Shown: piece after piece, positions 47,446-60,236 of the stretch | Numbering within the stretch: position 1 is the first letter of the stretch | Layout: each line of letters begins with the position of its first letter | DNA from: Zerene cesonia | Taxonomy: Eukaryota > Arthropoda > Insecta > Lepidoptera > Pieridae | NCBI RefSeq assembly: GCF_012273895.1 | Contig: NC_052113.1 | Span: 1,054,001-1,118,000 of the forward strand | DNA: 64,000 bases | Direction: 5' to 3' | Program-made: the position numbers and the translations under genes | Notes under the pieces: generated by a model | Told to the model about the DNA's origin: nothing | Databases searched by the model: none | The model's input: only the letters and a program-made list of their open reading frames with translations

Positions 47446-49978
47446 ATTATAGCAGCTTGGCGGGCTTGAGAGATTGACAGAAAACAATGACAGTTGCCAG
47501 CTGTCAAATAATCGGAGGGAAACTTTTATTTATTTTTTATTTATCTGAAGATGACATTTTTCTTTGCAGGTTGGCTTCTAAATAAAAATATAATAATCGC
47601 GTCTCTCACGTTCGCCTTAAGCTGATAGTGATACGAGTTGCAAAGTTTTAGAGCTTTTAGGTGAGACTGTTAGCTAATTATTTCCATTTCTTCTTCTCCT
47701 TCTTTCAAGTGTAACGTCTATTTACGATAGTGCTCTCTCGCTCCACCATATCTATATAATACGGTAGAATGAGAGAACATGCTTTTTCTGTACTATGAAT
47801 TTCAGTTTTGTTAGCTAGAAGGCTAACATTTTTTACTTAAGAGCATTTAAATCAAAAGTATTCTGTACTGTTTGAATATTTCAGAAAAATCACACGTTAC
47901 ATTTGTTCTATGCATACAGTCTATACCTGGTCAATGTGTTTTGTACACAAAATACATAAAAGACGCACATCATTGGGGCTGTGATATCTTGAGTAGTTCT
48001 TTGGACTCGTATCATTTTTATTTATTAAATTAATTAAGTATTTATATGTAAAAGTATTATAACGCTTGAGTGTAGATGAATGCGAGGTGTGTGTTAATAA
48101 AAATGAACTTTTGCTTGATACATAACTATGTAGTCAAAGCTTTGGGCCAATATTATATATCATAGAAAATTAGTCTATGACATCGTGAATAAAAAACATT
48201 TAAATCTACAATGGTTACATTAATGAAAGACCTCTTAAATTACTTTGTACTGTATGTCATAAACTATAAGATGATTTATAATATGAGTCGAAAAGTTCAT
48301 TTAAAATTAACACAATTATTTGTTAAGTAAGTGACAATGGGTCCAACTGTTTTAATGTTACCGTCCAAGCCAGTGAATTTTCAGAACCCCTGCACTAATG
48401 AATTTAAAGATCAATATGAAATATTATACGGACTATAAAAAAACAGTGTGGATTTTGATACATAAATATGCAGTTACTCGAATACAATAATTTTGAGAAT
48501 CACTAGTTCTGACTAATTTAATAGAATTTTTTTTGGGTAATTATTCTTTAAACGATTTTTCGAATTATTTTACCCTGCCTAATATAATGAAGCCATGTTT
48601 TGTCTTGCATGAAGTTACTGGCGTCAATAATTTTGAAAAAATTACATTAATTTGAGATCTCGTGTTGCTTCATGCCACACTCCAAACTACTAAATTCAAT
48701 TTTCGAATTACAAACCATATAGTCTGTGCTCTTGAGTTAGTGCCAAACGGTAATTACCTATAATTTGAATTTATTTTAAATGTTTAGTATTCGCTTTAAG
48801 CAAATGTTAATGCGTTAGATATGCAGATATTAATATAAGATGTAAATTATTTATCATTTTAGTTTTATTTTATTCATACCGTGCTCGGAGCTGATGTGAT
48901 CATATTGTTAGTGTACATAAGCTAAGTTTGGCTTATGATATGCTAAATTACCATAGACAAATTTTATATTCATTTTAGTATTTTGTCATAGACATTAATA
49001 TATATTGGGTGATATTATTCTAAAATAGACCTTTGTACCAATTTATAGTATTAATATTTTCTGAGAAAATTGCCAATGACAGAAGTGCCTCGTATAATAT
49101 TAACTATTAGATGATCCAAAAATATATTAACTATTAGATGCCGTGTGTAACATGGAACAACATTTCTGTATTATTCCTGTAACTTTTAATAAATGCTTTT
49201 AAAATTTTCAAGAAAATAAACGAGGTTTTTAAGTATGCTGTCGTTTTATTTTAACAATTTAATTTAGAAATCGTTAGTTTATTTTAAGAAACTAGTCATG
49301 TGCATTGAAGTAAAAACTAGGTGAGTAAATATCATGACTAATATAACAGAGGTAGTTGTGATGTTGCAGGGGGATGAAACAATTTCATGAACAGCTGGAT
49401 CATTTTAAAAATTCTTTGATCCTTGCATTATGGATCCCCGAGTACTATTAGCTATACGTTATTGTACCACAGATTATATAATATGTTCTATAAATTGTGT
49501 GTGCGAGTGGGGATTGCTACAAATTGTGTAGGGAATGTAAGCGCATTAAGAATATGAAGGTGAAGATGAATTGTACAATAAGGATCAGTTCTACCTAAAA
49601 GTTAAAAGGGTAGACTCGTGGAAGTAAGCAATACGCTGATTTTAATACTTTAAACTTTTTCAACCAATGGCAGTTAATACTTGTTTAAACATTGATTACT
49701 TTTGTTGACACTCATGGACGTAGTATTTTAGAACGTCCATGAAGACGACATTGACTAATCCGTCACGGTCCTGTATTCTAACATGGTATAAATAAAGACG
49801 TTCTTTATTTATACCATGTCAAGTATAATTTTAGACCAGGCTAAACTGGCTATGACTTGATACACTAAGTAACGATATTTAATAAGCTTATGTAAACAGT
49901 AAATAAAAATGCAAATTCTAACCCAATTATATATTTTAAGCCTAAAATACTTAAATGTACATGAATTATAAAATCTGC
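47446..49978. other. Region between the convergent transporter and polymerase genes
   Basis: It holds the transporter 3' UTR. Possible polyadenylation signals AATAAA are at 47581-47586, 49188-49193 and 49215-49220; sequence alone does not say which is used. The stretch is AT-rich without recognisable genes. A palindrome with AATAAA on both strands is at 49781-49819. A weak G/F-type repeat fragment (AACAGCTGGATCATTTTAAA) lies near 49390. Confidence 0.65.
49781..49819. terminator. Perfect palindrome carrying poly(A) signals on both strands
   Basis: ACATGGTATAAATAAAGA (49781-49798), loop CGT, then its exact reverse complement (49802-49819). AATAAA is read on the plus strand at 49791-49796 and on the minus strand at 49804-49809, the latter 170 bases after the polymerase gene stop codon. 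It lies between two converging genes, so use as a two-way 3'-end signal is plausible but inferred. Confidence 0.55.
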
Positions 49979-52900
49979 TTATCCCACAACTTTAGAATAA
50001 TGCTGCAAACTAAACGCTCCAGTACCAACGCGACATGGTTGCCCGATCATAAGGCAACTCGAAGCAGACCGAAGACTATCAGTTTTAGCATTAAGTACCG
50101 CTTCCTTCAAAAATATCAAAGACGATTCAAAGGACATCTGCTGCAACGGCGAAGACGAAGCTTCCATGCCCTTGCGACTCATTGGTTCAAACACTCCATT
50201 ATACGTCATATAATCAGCGACCAAAGACAAATGCCTCGGATCAACTGTAATACCGTACACATTAAACACATTTTGAATTTCTTTAATTATCACTTTATTA
50301 GCTGCTTCGATGCCGTACGTTCTAGCAATCGCGTGAATATCGTTACTATATAGCTTATTCAAATCTAACATGTTATTGTATTTGAACATTTGGACGATGT
50401 TTATTCCTTCTGTCTTCAGGTATAGAACTCCCTTTTCTTTATTGGTGATAGCACGTTTTATGTTCTTGATCTCATAAATGACGGATTTCATGGCGGCCTC
50501 GCGTAATGCTTGAGAGAGATCGACTTTTAGGAAGCTAATTGGGAATAGAACTGTTAATTCGCACCATTTATAGGACTTCGTGTCAAAGGTGTAGTTTGTA
50601 GCATCACTAATGCGCTCAACGACATCTGCCATAGACTTATTGTGAGCGGCTGATACTTTTCCCGAATTGTCTTCTTCGTCTTCTTCTATATCCTTGAAGC
50701 TTTGTTCCTCATTTTCTATTTCTATTTCATCATCGGACTTTTCTTCTTCCTCAGATTCGGGATCATCGTACTCCTGCTCATCTGCTTGTTTTTTGCGGAT
50801 TTTCACCTGGAAGTAGAAATACGTGATTTAAAATTACAACCTGTTTTATTTATCTGAGACTACATGAGCGAAAAGCGTATTTTAAAATGCAGTGAATGAT
50901 TAACTACATACAAAAACACAAGAAAAATCTATGATATGTTTCAGGATTATGCTAATTGGATAATAATATATTGAAAATAGAAGAGAGAGAAAAATCACAA
51001 AACCATCTCTAAACATATCTTCTAGCGATTAGAAAGTCGGCAATGGAGCAGGTGGGTCGCCTGATGGCAAGCGCTACCACCGCATATAATTTGGAGAGGC
51101 GAAAGGCCGATTTAAGGCCTTACGCCTCCACAGATGAACTAGGTTTAGTTGACCTCCTCACGACGAAGACGACACGACACAACATTTGCACAGGGCCTAT
51201 GTCTATGCAAATGGATTGGATTGATGTAGGGAATAAGGTAAAGGACTGGAACGTTAACGATTAGGATTTCGGATCTCCGAAACTCACCGACCGAACACGG
51301 TAGCATATGCAAATGCTGCTGTGTGTCGTTCAATTTCATGTCATCCTTCTATGTGGTTGTGATTTTTTAAAATGATCCAGCTGTTCATGAAGGAAGCACG
51401 ACAATATAAATAAATAATAATATTGTATTATACAAATCGATATTTCATATAACAGAAAGAATTAAGTATTATGAATAATTATTTATATGCTTCTGTTTCC
51501 ACATATTAAAATTACCACCACCAACGAAAAAAAAAACACAAACTCACGTCAGTATTGTCGTCATCATCGTTAGGTCCCTCTTCGTCCGAGCTATCGGCTG
51601 GGTCTGCTCCGGTCGCTGTATCCGGCTTTTCTTCAAAACCCTCATCATCTTCATTATCATCGTCAGCAGGACCTCTCCTTTTCTTTTCCTTTTCTGTCGA
51701 CCACAAGACACCACAAGTGGCTTTAGCTTGTTTACGAATATGCGTAAACATTTCCGAGAAGAACTTATTTTGCATGTGCTTTATTATTTGTGCTGGTTTT
51801 ATAACATATTGCGTTTTGAATTGGGAGTGTGGTAGAAATACGAATCGCATCGTTGTCTTCAACTGTCTATTTGGTTTTGTCACAATTTCACATTCTACGT
51901 TTATCTTTTCTAATACGTCAGCTACGGTGACTCTATTCATTTTCCTTCTTAATTTTTCAGCTTTACGAGTTAGGTCTGAAATGTTATCAAGGAATGGTAT
52001 ATCCATATTTGGTGTTTTAAGGTTTGCCGATGCAGTCATGAGAATTTCTCTGAGACGTGGTATACCGAGTGTGACGTTCATATCACCTCTACCGGCGAAG
52101 TGGAAGGTATTCAGTGTCATCTGAGTGGACGGCTCTCCTATAGACTGTGCCGCAAGCAAGCCTACAGGCTCACCAGGAGCTGCCATAGAAGCTAAATATT
52201 TTGCATTCATTACTTCCTTGAATTTATCATCATCGGTTATTTCTCTAAATATGTTTTGATCACGATTTTTTAGATAACTTTGAATAAGGTCATCAAGTTG
52301 TTCATTAATAACACCGAATTTATATTCAGGCGACATTTTACTTGGAATTGGCTCTGGGCATTGCTTCCTTGTGTATTCAGCTCTTTCTTCATCGTCCAAT
52401 GATCTCCACATTTTTTCAAGCTCCCAATAATATGGATCACGAGTTTCATCAGTGGGTTTTTCATCAAGCGTTATATTTTTCCTTGCAATTGCTGAGAATT
52501 TAGCAAATCCACTGCTCCTTTCTTTCTCAAACGGACTTCCATACTTTTTCTTCCATTTCTTTAATGACTTTTTCGCTTTTATTATTACTTTGTCTTCTTC
52601 TTCCTTAAGTTTTTTGATAATCGATTTACTAATCACTGCATTTACATTCATGTCTAGGAATGGAAATTGGTCTTTTTTAATATATTGACATTTCAGTACA
52701 TCAAGTCCATCTTCGCCATAAGCAAATTGAACGACGCTGCCGTCAGCATCCCGAACCGTGTTATCATACGCCACACTGAGACCTTCGAGATGTTTGATTA
52801 AACACCTTTGCAAATAACCAGAACGACTTGTTTTAACGGCTGTATCAATTAGACCTTCACGACCAGCCATACAATGGAAGAAGAACTCTTGTGGTTGAAT

Positions 52901-53998
52901 TCCTGTCATAAATCGACCATCTATAAAACCACCGGCTCTGGGTGTTATATCATACGGAGGAAAACTAGGCAAGGATCTACCGGACATCATCAGTGGAGGT
53001 CTTTTGCCTTCCAATTCAATTTGTCCCAACAAACATGAAATCTGCATAGTGTTAACTGTAGATCCTTTAGCACCCGATTGAACCATCAATTGAAGATTGT
53101 TATATGGGAATTTCTCTAATAAGCCTTGAGTTAAACAGACAGTATTTATGTTATTTGTGTACGAATCAAGCACGTTTTTGTATTGCCTATCTAAATTCGC
53201 CCTAAACTTCGGGTCTTTATTCATCATATCTCCAATGGTTTCTTTTATCTTATTTTCGTCAGTATCTGCCGGTAATTCTGTTGCTTTAACAGCTGCGAGT
53301 TTACCGACCTGTCTCACCAAACGGACAATTTCTTCCCTTTTCTTATCTGCTTCTTCTACGACTAGAATATCTTTGACGCCGAGAGTGAATCCAATCCATT
53401 GAAGATAGAAAGTAAAAACTTTAGAAAACGAACTTAAAAGGGCACTTGAGCTATCTCCACCATACAACTCGTACATGCAATGCACAAGACCATAGGGTGT
53501 AGCACCATAATGAGTTTTGTCCAATACACCACTCAAAAGTTCTCCTTTTCTTATTATCACTTCCGCTTCAGACATTTCATTAGGATTAGAAAATGGTATA
53601 CCCCCCGCTTTCCAAGGTCTACCTTGTGACTTTTGCCAAGCTTTAGAACTGATTTTCGCTTTTCCTATTAATGACAAATATGGTTTGCCTTTTGGGATAT
53701 TGTTTATAATGATAGTAGAAAGAATTTGTTTACCAGACCAGAGCATTACTGGTTTCAATATTGTAGGTGGTAATAGTTTTATTTCTCCTTTATGATTTGC
53801 TAGAGCTTGAAAAACAAGTTGATGATAATCAGATTTATTGAAGAATGTCCCTCGCAAAGACATTCGTACACCTGAAATTACATGATCTTGAATTAAACCA
53901 CTCAATGGTGTCCCATCCTTTGGTACTAAATATTGATGGCGTACTGACATAATGTTATAAGCCTCACTTCTAGCAATTTCGTTCTGCGGGAAATGTGC

Positions 53999-54031
<33 letters not shown>

Positions 54032-55699
54032 TGATTTACAATTAGCGTAGTGTAATCTAATAGTTTTCTCTCCCTTGAGAATTCTAGCTCTGTGTGCCAT
54101 CATACTAGGCTTGTGAAGAGAAGGCTGTCGATTTAATATTAAAACATCACCATTTATTAAATGTCTGTGAACAATCTTTAAACCAGTTTTCTTGTATTCT
54201 TCAGGAGTAAGTAATCTTTTAGCCAGACTTTTTCTTTTCTCTATGGAGTCAGGTGGAATTCTTATTATTCGTCCATTCTTAATTTCTAACTTTTCAGCAC
54301 CTGGGTGGACATTAGGGCCATTTATAACCATTTTTCTTAACTCATCAACATTCCATTCAGTTACTGGTACAGGGTATGTGAGTTTTGTAGCAAAAACATC
54401 CGGCATTCCTATTTCATCTATATCCACATTGGGATCTGGTGTGATGACAGATCGAGCAGCAAAATTGACTCTCTTTCCCATCATATGCATTCTTATAATA
54501 CCCTGTTTCTTTTCTATGATTTGTTTGAGACCATAAGAACTGGCTTTCGGACCACTACTGCTGAGCAAGTTTTGAGCATTCACCTGTAATTCTTGCCACA
54601 ACGTATGCAATTTTTCAGCTGGGGACTTGCCATATGTACCTTCGTAACTTTTCCTTGGTTCTGCATCCAGATTATCTATGGTTTTCTGTGGATCATGACT
54701 TTTTAATACTTGTAGGACCACTCTAGCTGTGTAGGCCTTTGCAAGAATATTTTTGTAGACATTATTGTGGGGGTGTTCAACTAATTCGCCCTGCACTACA
54801 TTACATGGCCGAACATTTGGTGGTAAGACAGGCAATACTTGCAAAAAGAATACATCTGTAACAGGTTTCAGGTTTGTATGCTTCAATAAAGGAAGACAGT
54901 ACTTCAATATATCTTCATCATTCTCAGCAATAGCGCTACAATTCTGTTTCAACTCATCTGGCATTAATATTTTTAGCCCTTTTGATCCTGTATCTGCCGT
55001 TGTATTGTACATAATTTTATTGTCTGTTGTTGTGACTTTTATTAACTTGCTTCTGCAGAATATGCATGTCCTAGCTGTATTCATTGATTTAAAATAAAAA
55101 TTAATAATCTTGGTTCTCAATTTATCTGTGTTCTTATTTTGGAAAGTCTTTGTTACACCATCTGTCTTCTTTAATAACTTTTGGTATTTACGAATCATTT
55201 TGTGTGGCTTGTCTGGACTACTGGGCTGGCCTTTTTCTTTAGTATCAATAACAAGGTTCTCTAAATCCAAAGCAGCTGTCACATAGCCTGCATCTATTAA
55301 GTCCAGTTGTAACTTCAATATAAACTTTATTTTATCATCCATTTGAATTTTATGGCATTTTAAGCAGGAAACCCGGAACAATGTGTATACATTTTTAATA
55401 TAGAGTGGATTTATAACACACAGAGGTAGTTCAATGTGGCCAAAATGACCAGGACAGTGTAACATTTGGTTATTACAAGTTGCACAATAGTCATTTCTGT
55501 CTCTTATCGGGCCCATAGCAGGGTCGTATAACCCTCCAGGTGTAGGGTAACCCAAAGTATCAAAAGTTGTTACATTGGTTATTTTTACAACACTCAATTT
55601 CTTGATGTCTTCATCAGTGAATGTTAGAAACTGGATAGATTCAGGATCAACAGACGTCAACCCTTTTAAGGCTGACGAAAAATTTGTATCAATGTCCAT
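49979..55699 (-). CDS. Polr1A: DNA-directed RNA polymerase I largest subunit (RPA1/RPA194), 2 exons, 1659 aa
   Basis: Catalytic subunit that makes rRNA in the nucleolus. Exon 1 is 55699-51548 (1384 codons), exon 2 is 50806-49979; the intron is GT-AG (donor GTGAGTT, acceptor TTCCAG) and keeps the frame. Visible features: zinc sites C72-x2-C75-x6-C82-x2-H85 and C112-x2-C115 with C212-x2-C215; the invariant Mg-binding NADFDGD at 558-564 (D560, D562, D564); bridge helix around 940-970 (GREGLIDTAVKTSRSGYLQR); trigger loop around 1180-1205 (AAQSIGEPSTQMTLNTFHFA). A very acidic insertion of about 90 residues, spanning the exon junction (about 1340-1435), is typical of the Pol I jaw and separates it from the Pol II and III subunits. 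Length fits the family (about 1640-1720). The start ATG has a good context (AAAGATGG). No frame break is seen. Confidence 0.97.
50807..51547 (-). other. Single intron of the RNA polymerase I gene, with a repeat
   Basis: 741 bp, GT-AG on the minus strand. On the plus strand it contains a dispersed repeat at about 51030-51260 (GAGCAGGTGGGTCGCCTGAT, AAGCGCTACCACCGC, AGATGAACTAGG) related to 34186-34300. The intron sits inside the segment coding the acidic insertion. Confidence 0.85.
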
Positions 55700-56270
55700 C
55701 TTTGCAACCTACTAACAAATAAAAAAATTATATATCTACTGAAATTATTCGGCAACTAACCTCAACGTAAAAGAATTATGTATTATTATAAAAATGTAGC
55801 CATTTGCCTTACCGCAGATTAGCATTTAATTATTATATATATTTTGAGCGATAAATTGTTAAGATTCCTAAAATGAATAATGATTTTAAGCTTTTAAAAG
55901 TCTCATAAAATTTATAAAATTATGTTTTTGTAAAATTGTCAAAGTCAAGACCACATGTACATTGTTGTTGTGTGACATTTGATACAGATATCAAACAATT
56001 GACAAGTTTCATATTTATCAACACAGATAAAAATAAATCGATATTTGCAAAGATACAACACTAATACCTGAAATGCCCCAGGTACCTATATAATTAATAT
56101 GATATGTACGTTTTCAAAAGAAACGTACATGTACCATCGCTTTCATGTTTCTTATATTTACTTGATTTTATTTTTTGCATTTGTTGTTATGTTTCTTTTT
56201 AATACCGGTTTATAACGTAAATAAATTATTTATACAAAACTATCCTGCAGTCACTCACGCTAGAGTCAAC
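55700..56270. promoter_or_regulatory. Divergent promoter region of the RNA polymerase I subunit and SZRD1 genes
   Basis: Only 571 bp separate the two start codons. I see no consensus TATA box at a fitting distance. A palindrome ATGTACGTTT-7 nt-AAACGTACAT is at 56104-56130. AAATCGATATTT near 56036 resembles, but is not, the insect DRE (TATCGATA). The arrangement suggests a shared, housekeeping-type promoter. Confidence 0.5.
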
Positions 56271-57493
56271 ATGGCGTCGCAAGATGAAGTTGACGTATGT
56301 GAAAGTTGGGAGGATATGGACGAAATTGGTGTAAGTATAACTGTGAAAGCATATCTGGCACGTTGTTTATTTAGTCATTAATAAGTGGCAACTGTATCAT
56401 GCTATAACTTCTTTGTTTCAGTTAGACCAGAAGATCCAGCTAATGTCAAGTGTCCCATCAACGACAACATTGAAAAGTTGCAAGGTTACTAACGTAATAG
56501 TGGAGGATAACGCGTGTATAGGCTCCCAGTGCATAATGCCAGAGCCAGCTATTCGTATATTAAAGCGGCCGTCTTCTATGTCGAGCGGCCAGCTCAACGG
56601 AGAGAACCGTGCCCGTCCTGTAAAAACTTTAGAACAAAGACAAAAAGAGTATGAAGAGGCCCGTTTGCGAATATTAGGGGAAGCTCGGAGCCCAGAAGAC
56701 GTCATTGACGATAAGTATGTAGCACTAATTTTAGCGTTTTATCGAAATAATCACTAAAAATGTGCTAAGAACGTTTTTACTCCATAGACCATATTTGATG
56801 TTTACCTCGATGTTTATTTGTCCATTTCATAATCTATAACATATAATCGAAAAGTCAATAGAGTGGTAATGTATTCATTAGAGCTATATTTACTTATAAA
56901 GTGTCTTTCTATGAAATAAAAAACTTGCTACTATTTTTAGCTCAGTGACAGGTGACAACTACTTGTGAATACAAGTGTTCTGCATTTTCTGATGATATTT
57001 CGTGAAGTATATATTTATCCTCCATTAAATAATAAATTATTTTTTTTTTCTGTGGCGAAATCTACAAAATATGTAAATAGTATTAACTACACTAGTAGTC
57101 GATTCGCGCGTGCTGCTTATATAGCCTTCAGAGATCACGTACCCACCTATTGATTAAATAATATTTGAAATCAGTCCAGTAGTTCCTAAAATAAGCATAT
57201 TCAAACAACCTCTTCAGCGTTATGTTACTGGTATAGATCTGTATCCAAATAAATCTCTTTTCAGCCTGAGCCGCTTGCAAGACAAACTGCAAGCCAACAA
57301 TATAAATGACAACCCAAAGTCAACAAAGAATTGTCAAAACGATAATGCCAAAGGAAGGGAAAAGAAAGTTCTGGCTCGGTTGCCGCCCGGTGCCACTGCA
57401 TCTGGTATATTCCCCTCCCCACCTCCACCAGGTGTGCTGGTGATAAGAACACCAAGGGGTCCTGACGGTACAAAGGGTTTTGTGCGGAGGTAG
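56271..57493 (+). CDS. SZRD1: SUZ RNA-binding domain-containing protein SZRD1, 3 exons, 193 aa
   Basis: Exons: 56271-56330, 56422-56714, 57265-57493, with GT-AG introns and the frame kept to TAG. The N terminus MASQDEVDVCESWEDMDEIG is like the acidic, Trp-containing start of vertebrate SZRD1 (ESWEE). The SUZ segment is at about 42-107: VTNVIVEDN, then AIRILKRPSS (63-72) and LEQRQKEYEEARLRILGEA (90-108), the last being the typical helix. The C terminus RGPDGTKGFVRR (182-193) is the conserved SUZ-C end (GPDG..GF). SUZ domains bind RNA; the exact cellular role of SZRD1 is poorly known. Length is somewhat above human SZRD1 (152 aa) because of a longer Asn/Lys-rich middle. Start chosen for its context (CAACATGG) and homology. 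Confidence 0.95.
57092..57237 (-). repeat. Helitron-like element, family G (SZRD1 intron 2)
   Basis: CTAG at 57092-57095, then TCGATTCGCGCGTGCTGCTT, CAGTCCAGTAGTTCCTAAAA and CAACCTCTTCAGCG, ending GA at 57236-57237 (TC on the minus strand). It ends only about 27 bp before exon 3, so it may lie over the branch point and affect splicing. Confidence 0.6.
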
Positions 57494-59888
57494 CATTATC
57501 TGATTATATTATTTAAAGTTTATCATAATCGTTATGACTGGTAACGCTTTGTGCCTGGTTTTACAATTTCTGTAAGTTTTTAAGCATCTAGTTATAAATA
57601 ATATTATGGATTGTCATTGCCAAGTCTTGTGGCCTTGCATCTATGCAGTTATTATTTAAAATTGCATGTGTACCTAGTTGTTATTGACCTTTGTGTCAAA
57701 AGCTAGTGAAAGGTACAGAGTGATATGCTACTGCGAGTGCAATGCAAATAACTCAATATCAAATTGTACCTTTAAATGTGAATACACTAGATATGTTATT
57801 GTAAATGGAATTCAAATTAAAGTAGATTTAACAAAAAGTACTCTGTTTTGTTGAATAACTTCTATTTGATATATTTCCATTGTAAAAATTACATTTCCTA
57901 TGTATTGTCACTGTCAAAATATCACTTGCTTTCTAAGGGCTATATCAGCGTTTGGATGGCAATTTAACAATAGTATGAGGGTATTTATAAAAAATCATAG
58001 AATTGTAATGAAAAGTATATATGGTACAGTTTGTTAACATAATCTTTATAAACATTTTACATAATTTCAGCGAGTACTTACAGATATTGTAAAATCATGT
58101 AAATATGCACTTTCTGGGGAACAATTATATTGTACAATACAATAATTGATGAAACTCCCATAGATTTTAATGTTATAGTCTCTTCGACTGTAAGAATTGA
58201 CACTGTGCCTCATGTTATTTATATTTTGTCATTTAAATATTTTAATCGTCTTAACACACGCGTACAAACTGTAATAACGTTTGTATGCAGTTTTTATATA
58301 AGTATAAGGTTTTAGCTGAATACTATCACATGTTTTTAATTGCAACTACGATAATTATTTAAGTTTCTTTTTAAATTCTATACAGAGCAGTATTAGGATG
58401 AGGGGCCCCGGAATTGAGGCTCTTTAATCAATTTACTTTGTTATATGAGGAGTGAAAGTTAAATAATTGTTGTAGTTGTTATAGCAGTAAAGATTAAATT
58501 AATTATTTGTGTATAATTTCGTTGAATTAAAATAATTAGAACTGCTCTAAGATGCGCAACAACAGACATTTTATAGACCAAGTATAAATAAAAATACATT
58601 TTATTGCCGAAGTTAGCAATCAAAACCAAGGTCTTGGTGTCGTTGTGAAAATACCAATTTAAAGTTAAAAATTATTTGGTTTCTATTTACTTTAAATTTG
58701 CGTGAATGTTCCGATTGAAATTTACTTAAAAAAAAAAATCTTCTTTGTGAAGTTCTAATATCTATATGTACAGGCCAAAGGGTTTTGATGCTATAATGAA
58801 CTACTAATATTTAGGTACAATTGTTTTGATTTTGCATCTCTAAGGAAATTAGTTGAAATCGCGTAGCTTTAATTTTAAGCATAGGCGTAATAAGAAATAA
58901 TGATCTGCTATGTACAACTTACGTGATACAAAATCAGAATGATGTGTAATCACATTACGAATATTGTATAGCATCCATATTGTGACATCTAGTCATTGTA
59001 TACTGTACTTTGCATGGGTATTTTTAAATTTAACATTTTATACACACTATAACGGTTTATGAGGCGTTTTGTTATTATTTTACTTGGAATATACCCTGCT
59101 TTTATATTGTGAAAATTGGATATTAATTAACGTAAAAATGGAGTGTTATCGTGTGTCAAGATATTAAAAATACAACTTGAGCATTCTTTGTGGGTTGTCC
59201 AATGTCGAAATGTTCTTAATATTCATCAAAAATACTTGTCGATGTTTTGTTATTTTCGTAAAAGGATTCCTCGCATACCAAATAATATTCTCAACCAAAA
59301 TTTTACAAAACGATCAAAATGTAAATTATCGCAATTGGTATACGTAGGTTTGTAACATTCTTAATCTAGAAAAAAATTAGTTTTAAGGTAAACAATGGAT
59401 TGTGATATAGTAATCTAATTACAAGCCTTGTGTTACATCTATTTTATTCTAATGTGCTTTACGTTTATATGACTGTCGCGGTGATTCTTTTGTAACTTTT
59501 CTGATATGGTTAAGATGCTAATAATTAGGTTTTAGAACCTATGCCGATTTTTATTAATTTGGGCCAATGTATTCTATTTGCGTGCTAGGTGTACCAATTA
59601 TGTGAGAAATACCAAAATATTTCATGTGACTTAAGAATCACCGCCATTTTATATTGAATGGGTTCGTACTCATTGTATATCACATAATAATTATATAAAA
59701 CCGAACGCACAATAACGTATACATTAGAGACATGAATTTTTATGCGTGTTCAAAATTTTATACAATATAACGTTTTTACCTGAGACAGACAAGGACAATG
59801 TTGAATAATAAAATAATATTAAATTGTGAATTTTTAAGCGCATTTACTTTCAATTTTATGTTCCTTAAAATGTGTGAATGTGTGTATA

Positions 59889-60236
59889 TGTTACGCTCAA
59901 AGACCAAAAGCGCAAATCCGCGAAAAAAAAACTCACAATGCGTCGTGGTCAAAGTAAAACTATGAATTTTAAATTATTTCCAGTAATATAGACCTATCCG
60001 TCGTGTTATGGTTAATTTTTATAATGAATTTCATTGTCACAACGCGTCTTGATAGCATTGTCAATAGCATATCGACCACGACACGAATTTGGTATGGTAT
60101 TTCTATGATTATCACAACACGTCGAGAGTATTTTCATTAGGGCCATAACAATTTCACGTTGTGGATCTTTTACTATTGCGACGCGTTGTGAACAAATTTT
60201 TTGCTCATTGAGTGATTTCGATCTTTGAGCATAACA
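59889..60236. mobile_element. MITE-like element with long inverted ends
   Basis: The 348-bp segment starts TGTTACGCTCAAAGACCAAA and ends with the matching reverse (GATCTTTGAGCATAACA). The ends pair, with gaps, for about 60 bp, including AAAAAACTCACAATGCGTCG against its counterpart CGACGCGTTGTGAACAAATT. Inside, the word CACAAYGCGTC or its reverse recurs several times. There is no reading frame of note and no clear target duplication (perhaps TA). The superfamily is not determined. Confidence 0.65.

Noticed and set aside
51555..52124. Plus-strand frame of 189 codons, Ser-rich
   Set aside because: Antisense shadow of the acidic 3' part of polymerase exon 1; the Ser runs are the reverse of GAT/GAA codons.
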